Positions 52,801 to 61,277 of a stretch of DNA of 64,000 nt are shown here, piece after piece. The notes beneath the pieces were generated by a model, which saw only the letters and a list, made by a program, of their open reading frames with translations, was not told the origin of the DNA and ran no database searches. This DNA comes from Chitinophagaceae bacterium. Its GTDB lineage: Bacteria > Bacteroidota > Bacteroidia > Chitinophagales > Chitinophagaceae. The stretch is from positions 186,001 through 250,000 of the forward strand of contig JAMLGU010000002.1 of NCBI GenBank assembly GCA_023957575.1. Direction: 5' to 3'. Position 1 is the stretch's first letter; every line of letters begins with the position of its first letter. Made by a program: the position numbers and the translations under genes.

Positions 52801-53112
52801 TTAAGCGTGTAATTTGTCTTTCTTTGCCAGAAGTTCTTCTACTGTTTCCTGATAGGCTTCATCTGGTACACAACAGTCAACCGGACATACTGAAGCACAC
52901 TGAGGTTCTTCATGGAAACCCTGACATTCCGTACATTTATCGGCAACAATATAATAAATATCTACGCTGATGGGGTCATGCTTCGTATCATCAGCCACAG
53001 TTGTTCCATCGGACATAGCCCATTCAACACCACCTTCGTAAATTGCATTGTTAGGGCATTCGGGCTCGCAAGCGCCGCAGTTAATACATTCTTCGGTAAT
53101 TTTAAGTGCCAT
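52801..53112 (-). CDS. 4Fe-4S ferredoxin
   Basis: A 103-aa bacterial-type ferredoxin. Cluster 1 ligands lie in [12 protein letters not shown] (first three cysteines about residues 10, 13, 16, then 20). A longer second motif has [22 protein letters not shown], with an insertion as in Alvin-type ferredoxins. The C-terminal ~25 residues are helical. It carries electrons at low potential. It is divergent from the LuxC-type acyl-CoA reductase with 66 nt between starts. Confidence 0.93.
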   Translation of the reverse strand: MALKITEECINCGACEPECPNNAIYEGGVEWAMSDGTTVADDTKHDPISVDIYYIVADKCTECQGFHEEPQCASVCPVDCCVPDEAYQETVEELLAKKDKLHA

Positions 53113-53137
53113 AATATGAATTTTATTGTTATAAAAC

Positions 53138-53167
53138 TATTTTTGTTTAAATATAGATACAAATTTA
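53138..53167. promoter_or_regulatory. Divergent -7 boxes between ferredoxin and acyl-CoA reductase
   Basis: The plus strand has TATTTTTG (53138-53145) and the minus strand TAAATTTG (53167-53160), both matching TAnnTTTG. They would start overlapping divergent transcripts, so the two genes may be mutually influenced. No conventional -33 elements were found. Confidence 0.45.
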
Positions 53168-53178
53168 AATAATTACAA

Positions 53179-54180
53179 ATGAATTTAACACAAAGGATAA
53201 ATCTCGCTGTAAAATTAGGGGAATACATGGTTATAAAACATGATTATTGGCAGGAAATTAAAGAAAAAGCGTTTTTACAAAATCCATGGTTCCAGCCTGA
53301 GTTTATTGATCTGGCCTTAAAAAATATTACAGAAAGGTTTTTAAAGAAAGATATACTCCAAAACTGGATAGCCCAATATCCGGGAATTAAAGAAAACAAC
53401 GAAAATCCAAAATGGATTGGCCTGGTGATGGCCGGCAACCTTCCTTTGGTAGGGTTTCATGATTTTTTAACTGTTTTTATTTCGGGCAATAAGTGTTTGA
53501 TAAAACCCTCTTCCAAAGATGAAGTTTTGATTAAACACTTAGTAGAAAAATTAATAGAATGGGAGCCATCTTTGGCAAATGAAATACAATTTTCAGAAAT
53601 GCTAAAAGGATGCGATGCTTATATTGCTACCGGCAGTAATAATTCGGCCTCTCATTTTAAATATTATTTTGGCAAATACCCAAGTATCATCAGGCAAAAC
53701 CGAACTTCGGTTGCGATACTTACAGGACAAGAATCAGATGAAGAACTAAGTGCATTAGCCGATGATGTTTTTTTGTACTTCGGCCTTGGTTGCCGAAATG
53801 TAACTAAGATTTACGTGCCTGAAGGATATAATTTTGAAACACTGCTTTCTGTTTTTAGTAAGTACAAATATTTTTCAGACATACATAAATACAAAAACAA
53901 TTATGATTACAATCTGGCGCTTCATATTTTGAACAATAAATTTTATATGACAAACGGAGTAGTTATTCTGATTGAAGACAATCATTTGTTTTCACCGGTA
54001 AGCCAGTTGAATTATGAATTTTACAAGGACGCTGACCAATTGAACAGGCAACTCATGGATAGTAACGATTTGCAATGCGTTGTAGGAAAAGACTACATTC
54101 CTTTTGGGCAGGCGCAGTGTCCATTGATAGACGAGTATGCAGACGGTGTGAATACTATGCAGTTTTTGGAGAAGCTATAA
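53179..54180 (+). CDS. LuxC-type acyl-CoA reductase family protein
   Basis: A 333-aa protein of the aldehyde-dehydrogenase-like LuxC family. Features: GLVMAGNLPLVGFHDFLTVF, a nucleotide-binding-like stretch KCLIKPSSKD, IATGSNNSASHFKYYFGKYP, and the likely nucleophile Cys205 in YFGLGCRNVTKIYVPE. LuxC reduces acyl groups to aldehydes with NADPH. Proteins of this size next to the 4Fe-4S ferredoxin gene are frequent in Bacteroidota as I recall; the substrate is unknown. It has a normal ATG start and its own promoter candidate. Confidence 0.85.
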   Translation: MNLTQRINLAVKLGEYMVIKHDYWQEIKEKAFLQNPWFQPEFIDLALKNITERFLKKDILQNWIAQYPGIKENNENPKWIGLVMAGNLPLVGFHDFLTVFISGNKCLIKPSSKDEVLIKHLVEKLIEWEPSLANEIQFSEMLKGCDAYIATGSNNSASHFKYYFGKYPSIIRQNRTSVAILTGQESDEELSALADDVFLYFGLGCRNVTKIYVPEGYNFETLLSVFSKYKYFSDIHKYKNNYDYNLALHILNNKFYMTNGVVILIEDNHLFSPVSQLNYEFYKDADQLNRQLMDSNDLQCVVGKDYIPFGQAQCPLIDEYADGVNTMQFLEKL

Positions 54181-54385
54181 TGTGGATAAGTAGAATGATG
54201 GATTTTATAAAATTTTTAATAAAAAGTCAAATTCGTTAACTTTTTAATAAGAAACAACTACGAAGACTTTAGTAAAACTTTGTTAAACTGCTTTTTTAGT
54301 GTTTACAAAATAACTGACAGTTTGTTACTTTGTACAACATAGGCATAATTTTTGAAAATATTAAAAACAAAAAAGAATAATAATT

Positions 54386-55936
54386 ATGAAATTTAAACAG
54401 TTGCTACTGGTAGTACTAATAAGTGTATTAACCGTTTTCGCTACCATTTTCATTTATAGTAAATTTTTTAAGAAAGACTTCGCAACCGTAGGTTCGCCGG
54501 TTGATGGAAAATATCCGGCCAATTATGCAGGTTTTTTTGACAGCAAATCGGCAGCCGCCGAAACAACAGATTTTACCAAAGCCGCAGAATCTGCAGTACC
54601 TGCCGTAGTGCATATCAAAACAAAAATTCCGGCAAAGCAAATCAGCAACAATCTTCCAAGAAGTCGGGGAAACAGTGGCGATCCATTTGAAGATTTTTTT
54701 GGCGATTTCTTTGGCAGAGGTTTTGGTCCTCAAATGAGGCCTGAGCAAAGAGCATCGGGGAGTGGTGTTATTATCAGTCAGGATGGATATATAGTTACCA
54801 ATAATCACGTTGTATCTGACGGAGATGGAGGTGTGGCGCCCGAAATAAAAGTAACCCTGAATGAAGGAAAAAAAACATTTAATGCTAAGGTAGTGGGCCG
54901 AGATGCCAGTACAGACCTTGCTGTTTTAAAAATTGAAACCAGCGGACTGCCTTATCTGGTTTATGGAAACTCGGATGATGTGAAACTCGCACAATGGGTT
55001 TTAGCCGTTGGTTATCCCTTTACGCTGGAAGCAACCGTTACAGCCGGTATTGTGAGCGCCAAAGGTAGAAGCATTGGTATCAACAGTCAGCAAAGCGCTT
55101 CCCCGGTTGAATCGTTTATTCAAACAGACGCTGCGGTTAATCAGGGAAACAGTGGCGGCGCCTTGATAAATACCAATGGACAATTGATTGGCATCAACTC
55201 AGCCATATTAGCGCCAAGCGGCACTTATGCAGGCTATTCATTTGCCATTCCTGTAAACATTGTAAAAAAAGTGGTAAACGATATTATTAAATATGGTGAT
55301 GTAAAAAGAGGCTATCTGGGTATTACCTATTCGTCTGCCGATCAACAAAATGAAGACTTTTTGAAAAAAGCAGGTTTGCAAAGCGGCCAGGGCGTATATG
55401 TATTAGGCGCTCCATCAGATGGCGGCGCAGCCAAAGCGGGTATTAAAAAAGGCGATATCGTTACAAAAATCAATGACCGTCCGGTTTCAACAGGGTTGGA
55501 AATGTCGGGTATCATTGCAAGCTCTCAACCTGGCGACAAAGTGAAGCTAAATTATATTCGTGGCGGAAAAGAATACAACACAAATGTTACGCTAAGTGAT
55601 AAGCCAAGTAAAGTGGATATATCTAATGCAGAAATCATTCAGGACAATCTGGGTGTAGAGTTGAAAGACTTTGATCCTAAAAAAGCGCCACAGTATAAAA
55701 TACAAGGGGGTGTTGAAGTAGTGAACATCAAAGATGGTCCATTAAAAAAGACCAAAATTGAAAAAGGTTTTGTAATTACCTCAGTGAATGGTCAAAATAT
55801 AAAAAATATTGATGAATTAGGTAAAGCTCTTTCAAATAGCAGAAGCAGTACCATACAATTGGAAGGAATTTATCCGGGATATGCAGGCATCTACAGCTAT
55901 CAGGTAAATCTGGACGACGACAATAATTCATTCTAA
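54386..55936 (+). CDS. Do-family serine protease/chaperone (HtrA/DegP-like)
   Basis: A 516-aa envelope protease. An N-terminal membrane anchor or signal (about 5-26) leads to the trypsin-like domain with catalytic His141 (VTNNHVV), Asp177 (ASTDLAVLK) and Ser256 (GNSGGAL). Two PDZ domains follow (about 318-410 with GYLGITYSS, and about 430-510). A Gly/Phe/Asp-rich insert (DPFEDFFGDFFGRGF) precedes the protease, as in DegP-like loops. It degrades or refolds damaged periplasmic proteins. It is monocistronic with a strong terminator. Confidence 0.95.
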   Translation: MKFKQLLLVVLISVLTVFATIFIYSKFFKKDFATVGSPVDGKYPANYAGFFDSKSAAAETTDFTKAAESAVPAVVHIKTKIPAKQISNNLPRSRGNSGDPFEDFFGDFFGRGFGPQMRPEQRASGSGVIISQDGYIVTNNHVVSDGDGGVAPEIKVTLNEGKKTFNAKVVGRDASTDLAVLKIETSGLPYLVYGNSDDVKLAQWVLAVGYPFTLEATVTAGIVSAKGRSIGINSQQSASPVESFIQTDAAVNQGNSGGALINTNGQLIGINSAILAPSGTYAGYSFAIPVNIVKKVVNDIIKYGDVKRGYLGITYSSADQQNEDFLKKAGLQSGQGVYVLGAPSDGGAAKAGIKKGDIVTKINDRPVSTGLEMSGIIASSQPGDKVKLNYIRGGKEYNTNVTLSDKPSKVDISNAEIIQDNLGVELKDFDPKKAPQYKIQGGVEVVNIKDGPLKKTKIEKGFVITSVNGQNIKNIDELGKALSNSRSSTIQLEGIYPGYAGIYSYQVNLDDDNNSF

Positions 55937-55957
55937 AGTATTTTCAAAAAATTGTAT

Positions 55958-55990
55958 AACCGCAAGAACTTTTTTCTTGCGGTTTTTTTT
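55958..55990 (+). terminator. Intrinsic terminator after the HtrA-like gene
   Basis: AACCGCAAGAA (55958-55968) pairs perfectly with TTCTTGCGGTT (55974-55984) around a 5-nt loop, followed by six more T. Confidence 0.95.
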
Positions 55991-56044
55991 ATTGCTAAAA
56001 CTCAGGATATGATGTAATTTTACAAAACAAACACTTGCTCAGTT

Positions 56045-56926
56045 ATGATAAAAAAAATTCTGGCGCTTACCGATTTTTCCGAAAATGCATTGCATGCAGC
56101 TTTGTACGCCTGCAAATTAGCTAATGTAGTTAATGCCGAATCAGTTACTTTACTACACACTTTTGCTCCATCTGCTCTTTTATCTCCCAATGAAATGAGT
56201 TCCCTTTTGGCTCCTGTAGAAGCTACCGGCATTTTCACTAATTATGAATGGGCGGCAGAACAAATTGAGACTATCCGAAAAGAAAATACCGAAGAACTTG
56301 AAAAGTTGAGAGATCAGTTGTTGGGTGAGGTAAATAGTAATATACAAATAAATTGCAGAGTAGAATCTTCCAGCCTTGTCAGAGCCGTAAATCTCATCTG
56401 CAAACAGGAGTCAATTGACCAGGTAGTGATGGGCATCAAGGGAAGAACCGGTATTGAAAAAGCATTAATCGGCAGCAATGCCACCAAAGCAATTGAATAC
56501 CTAAACTATCCATTGATAATTGTTCCACAAGGCGCGCCACTCACCATTCCTGAATCAATAGTTATTGCCACTAATTTGCGACAAATTCCGGAAGAACCAT
56601 TAGCAAAACTTTCAAAACTATTAAATAGCCTTAAAATTAAAATATTTGCCGTTCACGCTTTTAACAAAAAGCAGGATATTAATGAAATAAAGAAAAAAGC
56701 AGCTCCAATACAACAGCAACTTATTAAATATTCGGCAGAGTTTCATTTTGTGCCAACGGATGACATAGAAGCTTCTATCAACCAGTTTGCAATAGACCAT
56801 AAAGCCTCTATGATCATCTCGCTCCATCAGGTAAAAAATTTTGTAAATAGTCTGTTTCACAAAAGCATTACCAAAAGACTTGCCTGGCACAGTAAAATAC
56901 CGCTGATGGTGATAAACCTGAAATAA
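56045..56926 (+). CDS. Tandem universal stress protein (UspA family)
   Basis: A 293-aa protein with two Usp domains. The first (about 1-160) starts KKILALTDFSENALHAALYA and has VMGIKGRTGIEKALIGSNAT with the nucleotide-binding G-x2-G-x9-GS-type loop. The second (about 172-293) starts SIVIATNLRQIPEE and ends HSKIPLMVINL, with a less complete loop (HQVKNFVNSLFHKS). The first domain may bind ATP. Proteins of this type are induced in stress or growth arrest. Convergent with the GH13 gene (3 nt apart). Confidence 0.93.
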   Translation: MIKKILALTDFSENALHAALYACKLANVVNAESVTLLHTFAPSALLSPNEMSSLLAPVEATGIFTNYEWAAEQIETIRKENTEELEKLRDQLLGEVNSNIQINCRVESSSLVRAVNLICKQESIDQVVMGIKGRTGIEKALIGSNATKAIEYLNYPLIIVPQGAPLTIPESIVIATNLRQIPEEPLAKLSKLLNSLKIKIFAVHAFNKKQDINEIKKKAAPIQQQLIKYSAEFHFVPTDDIEASINQFAIDHKASMIISLHQVKNFVNSLFHKSITKRLAWHSKIPLMVINLK

Positions 56927-56929
56927 TTT

Positions 56930-58321
56930 CTACTTCACATACACCAAATAATCATAGGGTTGCATTTCAAAATTAACATCACCCGAAAAAGCATTAGGTG
57001 CATCGGAAAAAGCATTTTTGAATGTACCTGACAAATGATTATCATTGATACTGAATTTCAATGCATCAGATGAAAAATTCAGAATAACCAGCACCTCATC
57101 CTTTCCGTTTTTTCGTAGATAGGCAAAAACTTTATCGGGAGCGCTGGTCGAAAGCAAATAGGTTTGTACTGAAGGGTCTCCACCTCTAAGCGCTGCATTG
57201 TTTGTATGAAGCGATAGCAAAGTTTTGTAGAAATCATGCAGTTCATATTTTCCTGTCCAGGGAATTGGGTCTTTATCAAAGAATTTTAACCTTTTGTCTT
57301 TTAGTGGCAATTCCTGTCCGTTGTACACCAGTGGCACACCATTCCAGGTACAGCTAAAAACAGCCAAAGGCCTGGCCATGTTACCATACTTTTCATATTC
57401 AGTGCCGTTCCAGCTATTCTCATCATGGTTGGTAGTAAACCAGGCCCGCATGCTTGAGTCTCCAATGGCGCTATATTGTTTCAGCAAATCAATTAATTCT
57501 GACAGTGGTTGCTTCTCCTGATAAAAACTCCGGGTTTTGTGCATCCATTTCCACGAATAACTTGCATCAAACACCTTTCCATATTCGGGGTTTTCTAACT
57601 CGTCAAACTCGCCCAACCAAAACAGGGGCTTCACCGCATCCAGCTGAGGTCTTGCCTCTTGCCAGAAATCCACTTCTACCCAGGCAGCAAGATCGCACCT
57701 GAATCCATCAATATCACATTCATTTACCCAAAACTTCATTGCATCTATCATTGCCTTTCGCAAATTCGGATTACCATAATCCAGTTCTATAATATCGTCC
57801 ATACCACTGGCTACTAAAAAAGTACCTGTAGCGCTGTCTTTCAGGTAATAATCCGGATGCGTTTTTGTCCACAGATGATCCCAGCCTGTATGATTGGCCA
57901 CCCAGTCAATAATTACCTTGAAACCCTGATCATGAGCAGTTTTTACTAAATTTATAAAATCATCCATTGTACCAAACTCCGGGTTGATTGATGTATAATC
58001 AGAACAGGCATAATAGCTACCCATTGTTCCTTTCATTTTTTCCTTTGCTATGGGCGTGATGGGCATAAACCATAAGGTTTGCACTCCCATTTCTTTTAAT
58101 CTCGGTAATTCTTTCAAGAAGGCATTAAAAGTTCCCTCAGGCGTATATTGCCTCACATTTACTTCGTAAATATTCGTGTTATGTCTCCATTCTACAGGTT
58201 TCATTACATTCATCGTTTTAGTTGTTTGGTTATTAGATTCATCCTTCCTGTTTTCATTTTTTATTAAAATACAAGAGGAAAAAGTGATTACAGATATTAG
58301 AATCAGTAAAACTTTTGTCAT
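56930..58321 (-). CDS. GH13 alpha-amylase-family lipoprotein
   Basis: A 463-aa enzyme with lipoprotein signal (VITFSSC, lipidated Cys17). GH13 motifs are complete: region I DWVANHTGW, region II GFRCDLAAW with nucleophile Asp210, region III WLGEFDEL with acid/base Glu238, and region IV FTTNHDENSW with Asp300. A small C-terminal beta domain follows (about 385-463). It acts on alpha-glucans; which bond or product is made is not clear. It is not part of a Sus-type locus and is probably transcribed alone. Confidence 0.93.
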   Translation of the reverse strand: MTKVLLILISVITFSSCILIKNENRKDESNNQTTKTMNVMKPVEWRHNTNIYEVNVRQYTPEGTFNAFLKELPRLKEMGVQTLWFMPITPIAKEKMKGTMGSYYACSDYTSINPEFGTMDDFINLVKTAHDQGFKVIIDWVANHTGWDHLWTKTHPDYYLKDSATGTFLVASGMDDIIELDYGNPNLRKAMIDAMKFWVNECDIDGFRCDLAAWVEVDFWQEARPQLDAVKPLFWLGEFDELENPEYGKVFDASYSWKWMHKTRSFYQEKQPLSELIDLLKQYSAIGDSSMRAWFTTNHDENSWNGTEYEKYGNMARPLAVFSCTWNGVPLVYNGQELPLKDKRLKFFDKDPIPWTGKYELHDFYKTLLSLHTNNAALRGGDPSVQTYLLSTSAPDKVFAYLRKNGKDEVLVILNFSSDALKFSINDNHLSGTFKNAFSDAPNAFSGDVNFEMQPYDYLVYVK

Positions 58322-58477
58322 TTTTAATTTGTTTTAGTGAAGATAGCAACAAATAACTATTCGCAATCTATTTATTAAAGATTAATTTTGCACGAAATGT
58401 CTATTATTTTTTTTTTGAAAAATACCTGAACAATTAGTGGCAGGAAGACATTTAATAAAAACAACAAGAATTAATAC

Positions 58478-59701
58478 ATGAAAAAATTTGATGTCCCTGT
58501 TTTTTATAGAAGCGGCTTAATCTCTTCAATTAAAAAGCAACGCAAACTGGCAGACACCTTGAAAAAAGACTTTACCCCTACCCTGTTAGATTATGGGAAA
58601 GTTCAAATATTTCTGGCGCGTCATTTTGGATTTTGCTATGGCGTTGAAAATGCCATAGAAATAGCTTTTAAAACGATTAAAGACAATCCTGGGAAAAGAA
58701 TTTTTTTATTAAGCGAAATGATTCATAACCCTCAGGTAAATGAAGACCTGAAATCGCAGGGGGTACAATTTTTGCAAAACACCCATGGCAAAGAACTGAT
58801 TTCTTTTGATACGCTGACTTCAGAAGATATAGTGCTGATTCCCGCCTTTGGCACTACTTTAGAAATTGAACAAAAACTCCAGAAAATTGGCATCCCTACC
58901 GAAAAATATAATACAACCTGTCCTTTTGTGCAAAAAGTTTGGAATCGCAGTACCTCTATTGCAAAAAAAAATTATACAATAGTAATACATGGTAAGCCCA
59001 CGCATGAGGAAACCAGAGCAACCTTTTCACATGCAGTGTTGGACGGCCCGGCCATTGTGGTAAAAGACATGACCCAAACAAAAGAGTTGGCAAAATTTAT
59101 TACCGGAGAAAGACCTGCCGAAGAATTATTTACCGCTTTCAAAGGTCAGTATAGCGATGGATTTGACGTAACAAAAGATTTGCAACGAGTGGGCGTAGTG
59201 AACCAAACAACCATGCTGGCCGGCGACACACAGGCAATTGCCGACTACCTCAAGCAGATAATGATTTCAAAGTATAACCTAACCAAAGACAATCTTCACG
59301 AACATTTTGCCGATACCAGAGATACACTTTGCTATGCTACTAATGACAATCAGACGGCTGTTTCGGAAATGCTGGAAACTAATGCAGACCTCGCCATTGT
59401 GGTAGGTGGCTATAACTCATCCAACACTTCACATTTGGTTGAATTATGTGAAGAGGCATTACCAACCTACTTCATCAATGGTTTTGAAAAACTGATTAAT
59501 GACAAAGAAATACTGCATTACAATTTTCATACAAAAGAAGAAATTCTAACCAAAGGGTATCTGCCCGATAAAAGTCCTGCTAAAATTTTGATAACCAGTG
59601 GCGCTTCCTGCCCCGATGCACTGGTAGAAGAGGTTATAGAAAGATTATTGTCTTTCTTTTCCATTACTGATGTTCATTCCATTAAACCTAAGTACAATTA
59701 A
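58478..59701 (+). CDS. ispH: 4-hydroxy-3-methylbut-2-enyl diphosphate reductase
   Basis: A 407-aa iron-sulfur enzyme that makes IPP and DMAPP in the last step of the MEP isoprenoid pathway. The three cluster cysteines are Cys53 (HFGFCYGVENAI), Cys148 (NTTCPFVQKVW) and Cys378 (SGASCPDALVEE). The conserved TGE-like region is replaced by a long central insertion, so the chain is about 100 residues longer than E. coli IspH. This longer form resembles the plant/cyanobacterial type. The PH-domain gene follows by 12 nt. Confidence 0.95.
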   Translation: MKKFDVPVFYRSGLISSIKKQRKLADTLKKDFTPTLLDYGKVQIFLARHFGFCYGVENAIEIAFKTIKDNPGKRIFLLSEMIHNPQVNEDLKSQGVQFLQNTHGKELISFDTLTSEDIVLIPAFGTTLEIEQKLQKIGIPTEKYNTTCPFVQKVWNRSTSIAKKNYTIVIHGKPTHEETRATFSHAVLDGPAIVVKDMTQTKELAKFITGERPAEELFTAFKGQYSDGFDVTKDLQRVGVVNQTTMLAGDTQAIADYLKQIMISKYNLTKDNLHEHFADTRDTLCYATNDNQTAVSEMLETNADLAIVVGGYNSSNTSHLVELCEEALPTYFINGFEKLINDKEILHYNFHTKEEILTKGYLPDKSPAKILITSGASCPDALVEEVIERLLSFFSITDVHSIKPKYN

Positions 59702-59713
59702 TAGCTAATCAAA

Positions 59714-60118
59714 GTGAAAACATACAAATCAAGAATAGGAATAGAGTTTTTTGTAATTTTCATACTCGCATTCATCGTTCCACTCTACTTTGTTATTTCC
59801 GAAAAAGACCTGGGTATTTTGTTAGGTTCAATTTTTGGAGTTGGTTTTGTCTTTTATGTTTTCTTCACAACAGCATATTATATAGATGAAGGCAAACTCC
59901 TTGTGAAATCAGGCATATTTATTTATGAAACTATAGATATACAATCTATTCATACAATAAAAGCTACAAAAAGTTATTTCAGAGCACCGGCTATTTCTCC
60001 CCGTAGGCTGGCTATCCATTACAATGAAAAAGACATAATTCTGGTTTCTCCAAGAAATGAACAGGAATTTAAAAATGACCTAAAACAAGTTAAACCATCA
60101 ATTGATATTATAGTATAA
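59714..60118 (+). CDS. Bacterial PH-domain membrane protein
   Basis: A 134-aa protein starting at GTG 59714, since no ATG is near. Two membrane helices (about 9-28 and 34-53) are followed by a beta-rich domain (AYYIDEGKLLVKSGIFIYET, DIQSIHTIKATKSYF, RLAIHYNEKDIILVSPRNEQEF). This is the pattern of the bacterial PH domain family (bPH), whose function is mostly unknown. It is probably co-transcribed with ispH. Confidence 0.8.
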   Translation: MKTYKSRIGIEFFVIFILAFIVPLYFVISEKDLGILLGSIFGVGFVFYVFFTTAYYIDEGKLLVKSGIFIYETIDIQSIHTIKATKSYFRAPAISPRRLAIHYNEKDIILVSPRNEQEFKNDLKQVKPSIDIIV

Positions 60119-60139
60119 AGGTAAAGATTGGCGCTATGC

Positions 60140-61255
60140 TTATGACTTCTCCAGAAACAAATTTTTATAAAATGTCAGCAATTTTTTCTCTTCGTTGGCC
60201 CAGTTATATTTCAATTGCGCAATCCTACAATTATTAGACAGTCTATTATATAATTCTTTATCTTCTAATAATCTATTCACAGCATTTACAATTGAATCCT
60301 CATCTGCATTATCAATAAGAATGGCTATTTCACATTCTTCATTAATCATTTTATACTCGGGAAAATTCATTGCTATCTGAGGAACACAGGCATACATATA
60401 ATCAAATGTTCGATTAGATAGAGAATAAAAATCATTTTTCCCTAAGTTATCAAAAGTATTGAGTCCAATGTACGCCTGATTAGTTATTTTTCTTAGTTCA
60501 TCTGGCAATACATTACCATAGAATTCTATTTTCCCATCCAATTTTAAATTTTTTGATAATAAAATTGCTTCTTCCAAATAATTACCTCCTCCACAAATTT
60601 TTAGATTATAGTCAATTCTTTTCATAGCGGGAATAACATTTTGCAACCCTCTCCCTGTATTCACTACTCCTTGATACAGTAAAAAACCTGATATTTTTTC
60701 TCTGTCTTTTAATTCACAATTTCTTAAAACCGGCACATTATAAATAGGTTGGTAATTTAGGTTGTACATACTTTCGAACTCCGCAGAAAGGCTCTTATTA
60801 ACGGTGTATCCTTTTTTAAACTGAGGAAGAAACATCTTTTCTATGGTTTTCCAAACAAAATATATTATTTTATATTTTTTAGCTGCAATGCTATACATCT
60901 CACAAAACAATTCATGTGCATCATAAATTCTTTTCTTCCTTTTAATTACTGAAATCAAATATACCGGAATAATTGTATCTAAATCAATAGCACATATTGC
61001 ATCAAATTTTTTAAATAATAAATACAGAAAAAATCGAAGGTTGCTTTCTGCAAAAGATAAAAACCCTCCTTTAAAGAAAAGTGATAACCGTTTTTGTTTA
61101 AATGGCTGGCTTGTTAATGGCACTATAGGTAAAAATTTTTTTACCCCCAATAATAAAACCTCGTAACCATCTTTGGCAAGCGATGTGCAAATTTTCTGCA
61201 TTCGCTGGTCATAATTTAAATTGTTGGTTACGGTAAAAATTATTCTTTTTTTCAA
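60140..61255 (-). CDS. Glycosyltransferase (GT4/GT-B fold)
   Basis: A 371-aa cytoplasmic or membrane-associated glycosyltransferase. The N-terminal half begins IIFTVTNNLNYDQRMQKICT and has DAICAIDLDTIIPVY and RIYDAHELFCEMY. The C-terminal donor-binding half contains LLYQGVVNTGRGLQNVIPAM, KLDGKIEFYGNV and a late FDYMYACVPQIAMNFPEYK with the acidic E/P-rich loop. GT-B fold glycosyltransferases of this kind build cell-surface glycans; donor and acceptor are not determined. It lies next to parC on the same strand (22 nt). Confidence 0.88.
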   Translation of the reverse strand: MKKRIIFTVTNNLNYDQRMQKICTSLAKDGYEVLLLGVKKFLPIVPLTSQPFKQKRLSLFFKGGFLSFAESNLRFFLYLLFKKFDAICAIDLDTIIPVYLISVIKRKKRIYDAHELFCEMYSIAAKKYKIIYFVWKTIEKMFLPQFKKGYTVNKSLSAEFESMYNLNYQPIYNVPVLRNCELKDREKISGFLLYQGVVNTGRGLQNVIPAMKRIDYNLKICGGGNYLEEAILLSKNLKLDGKIEFYGNVLPDELRKITNQAYIGLNTFDNLGKNDFYSLSNRTFDYMYACVPQIAMNFPEYKMINEECEIAILIDNADEDSIVNAVNRLLEDKELYNRLSNNCRIAQLKYNWANEEKKLLTFYKNLFLEKS

Positions 61256-61277
61256 CTACCTTTTATTTTATTTTTGA

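Noticed and set aside
54181..54385. Hidden small gene or RNA before the HtrA-like gene
   Set aside because: AT-rich with stops in all frames and no stable hairpin recognised; most likely promoter DNA.
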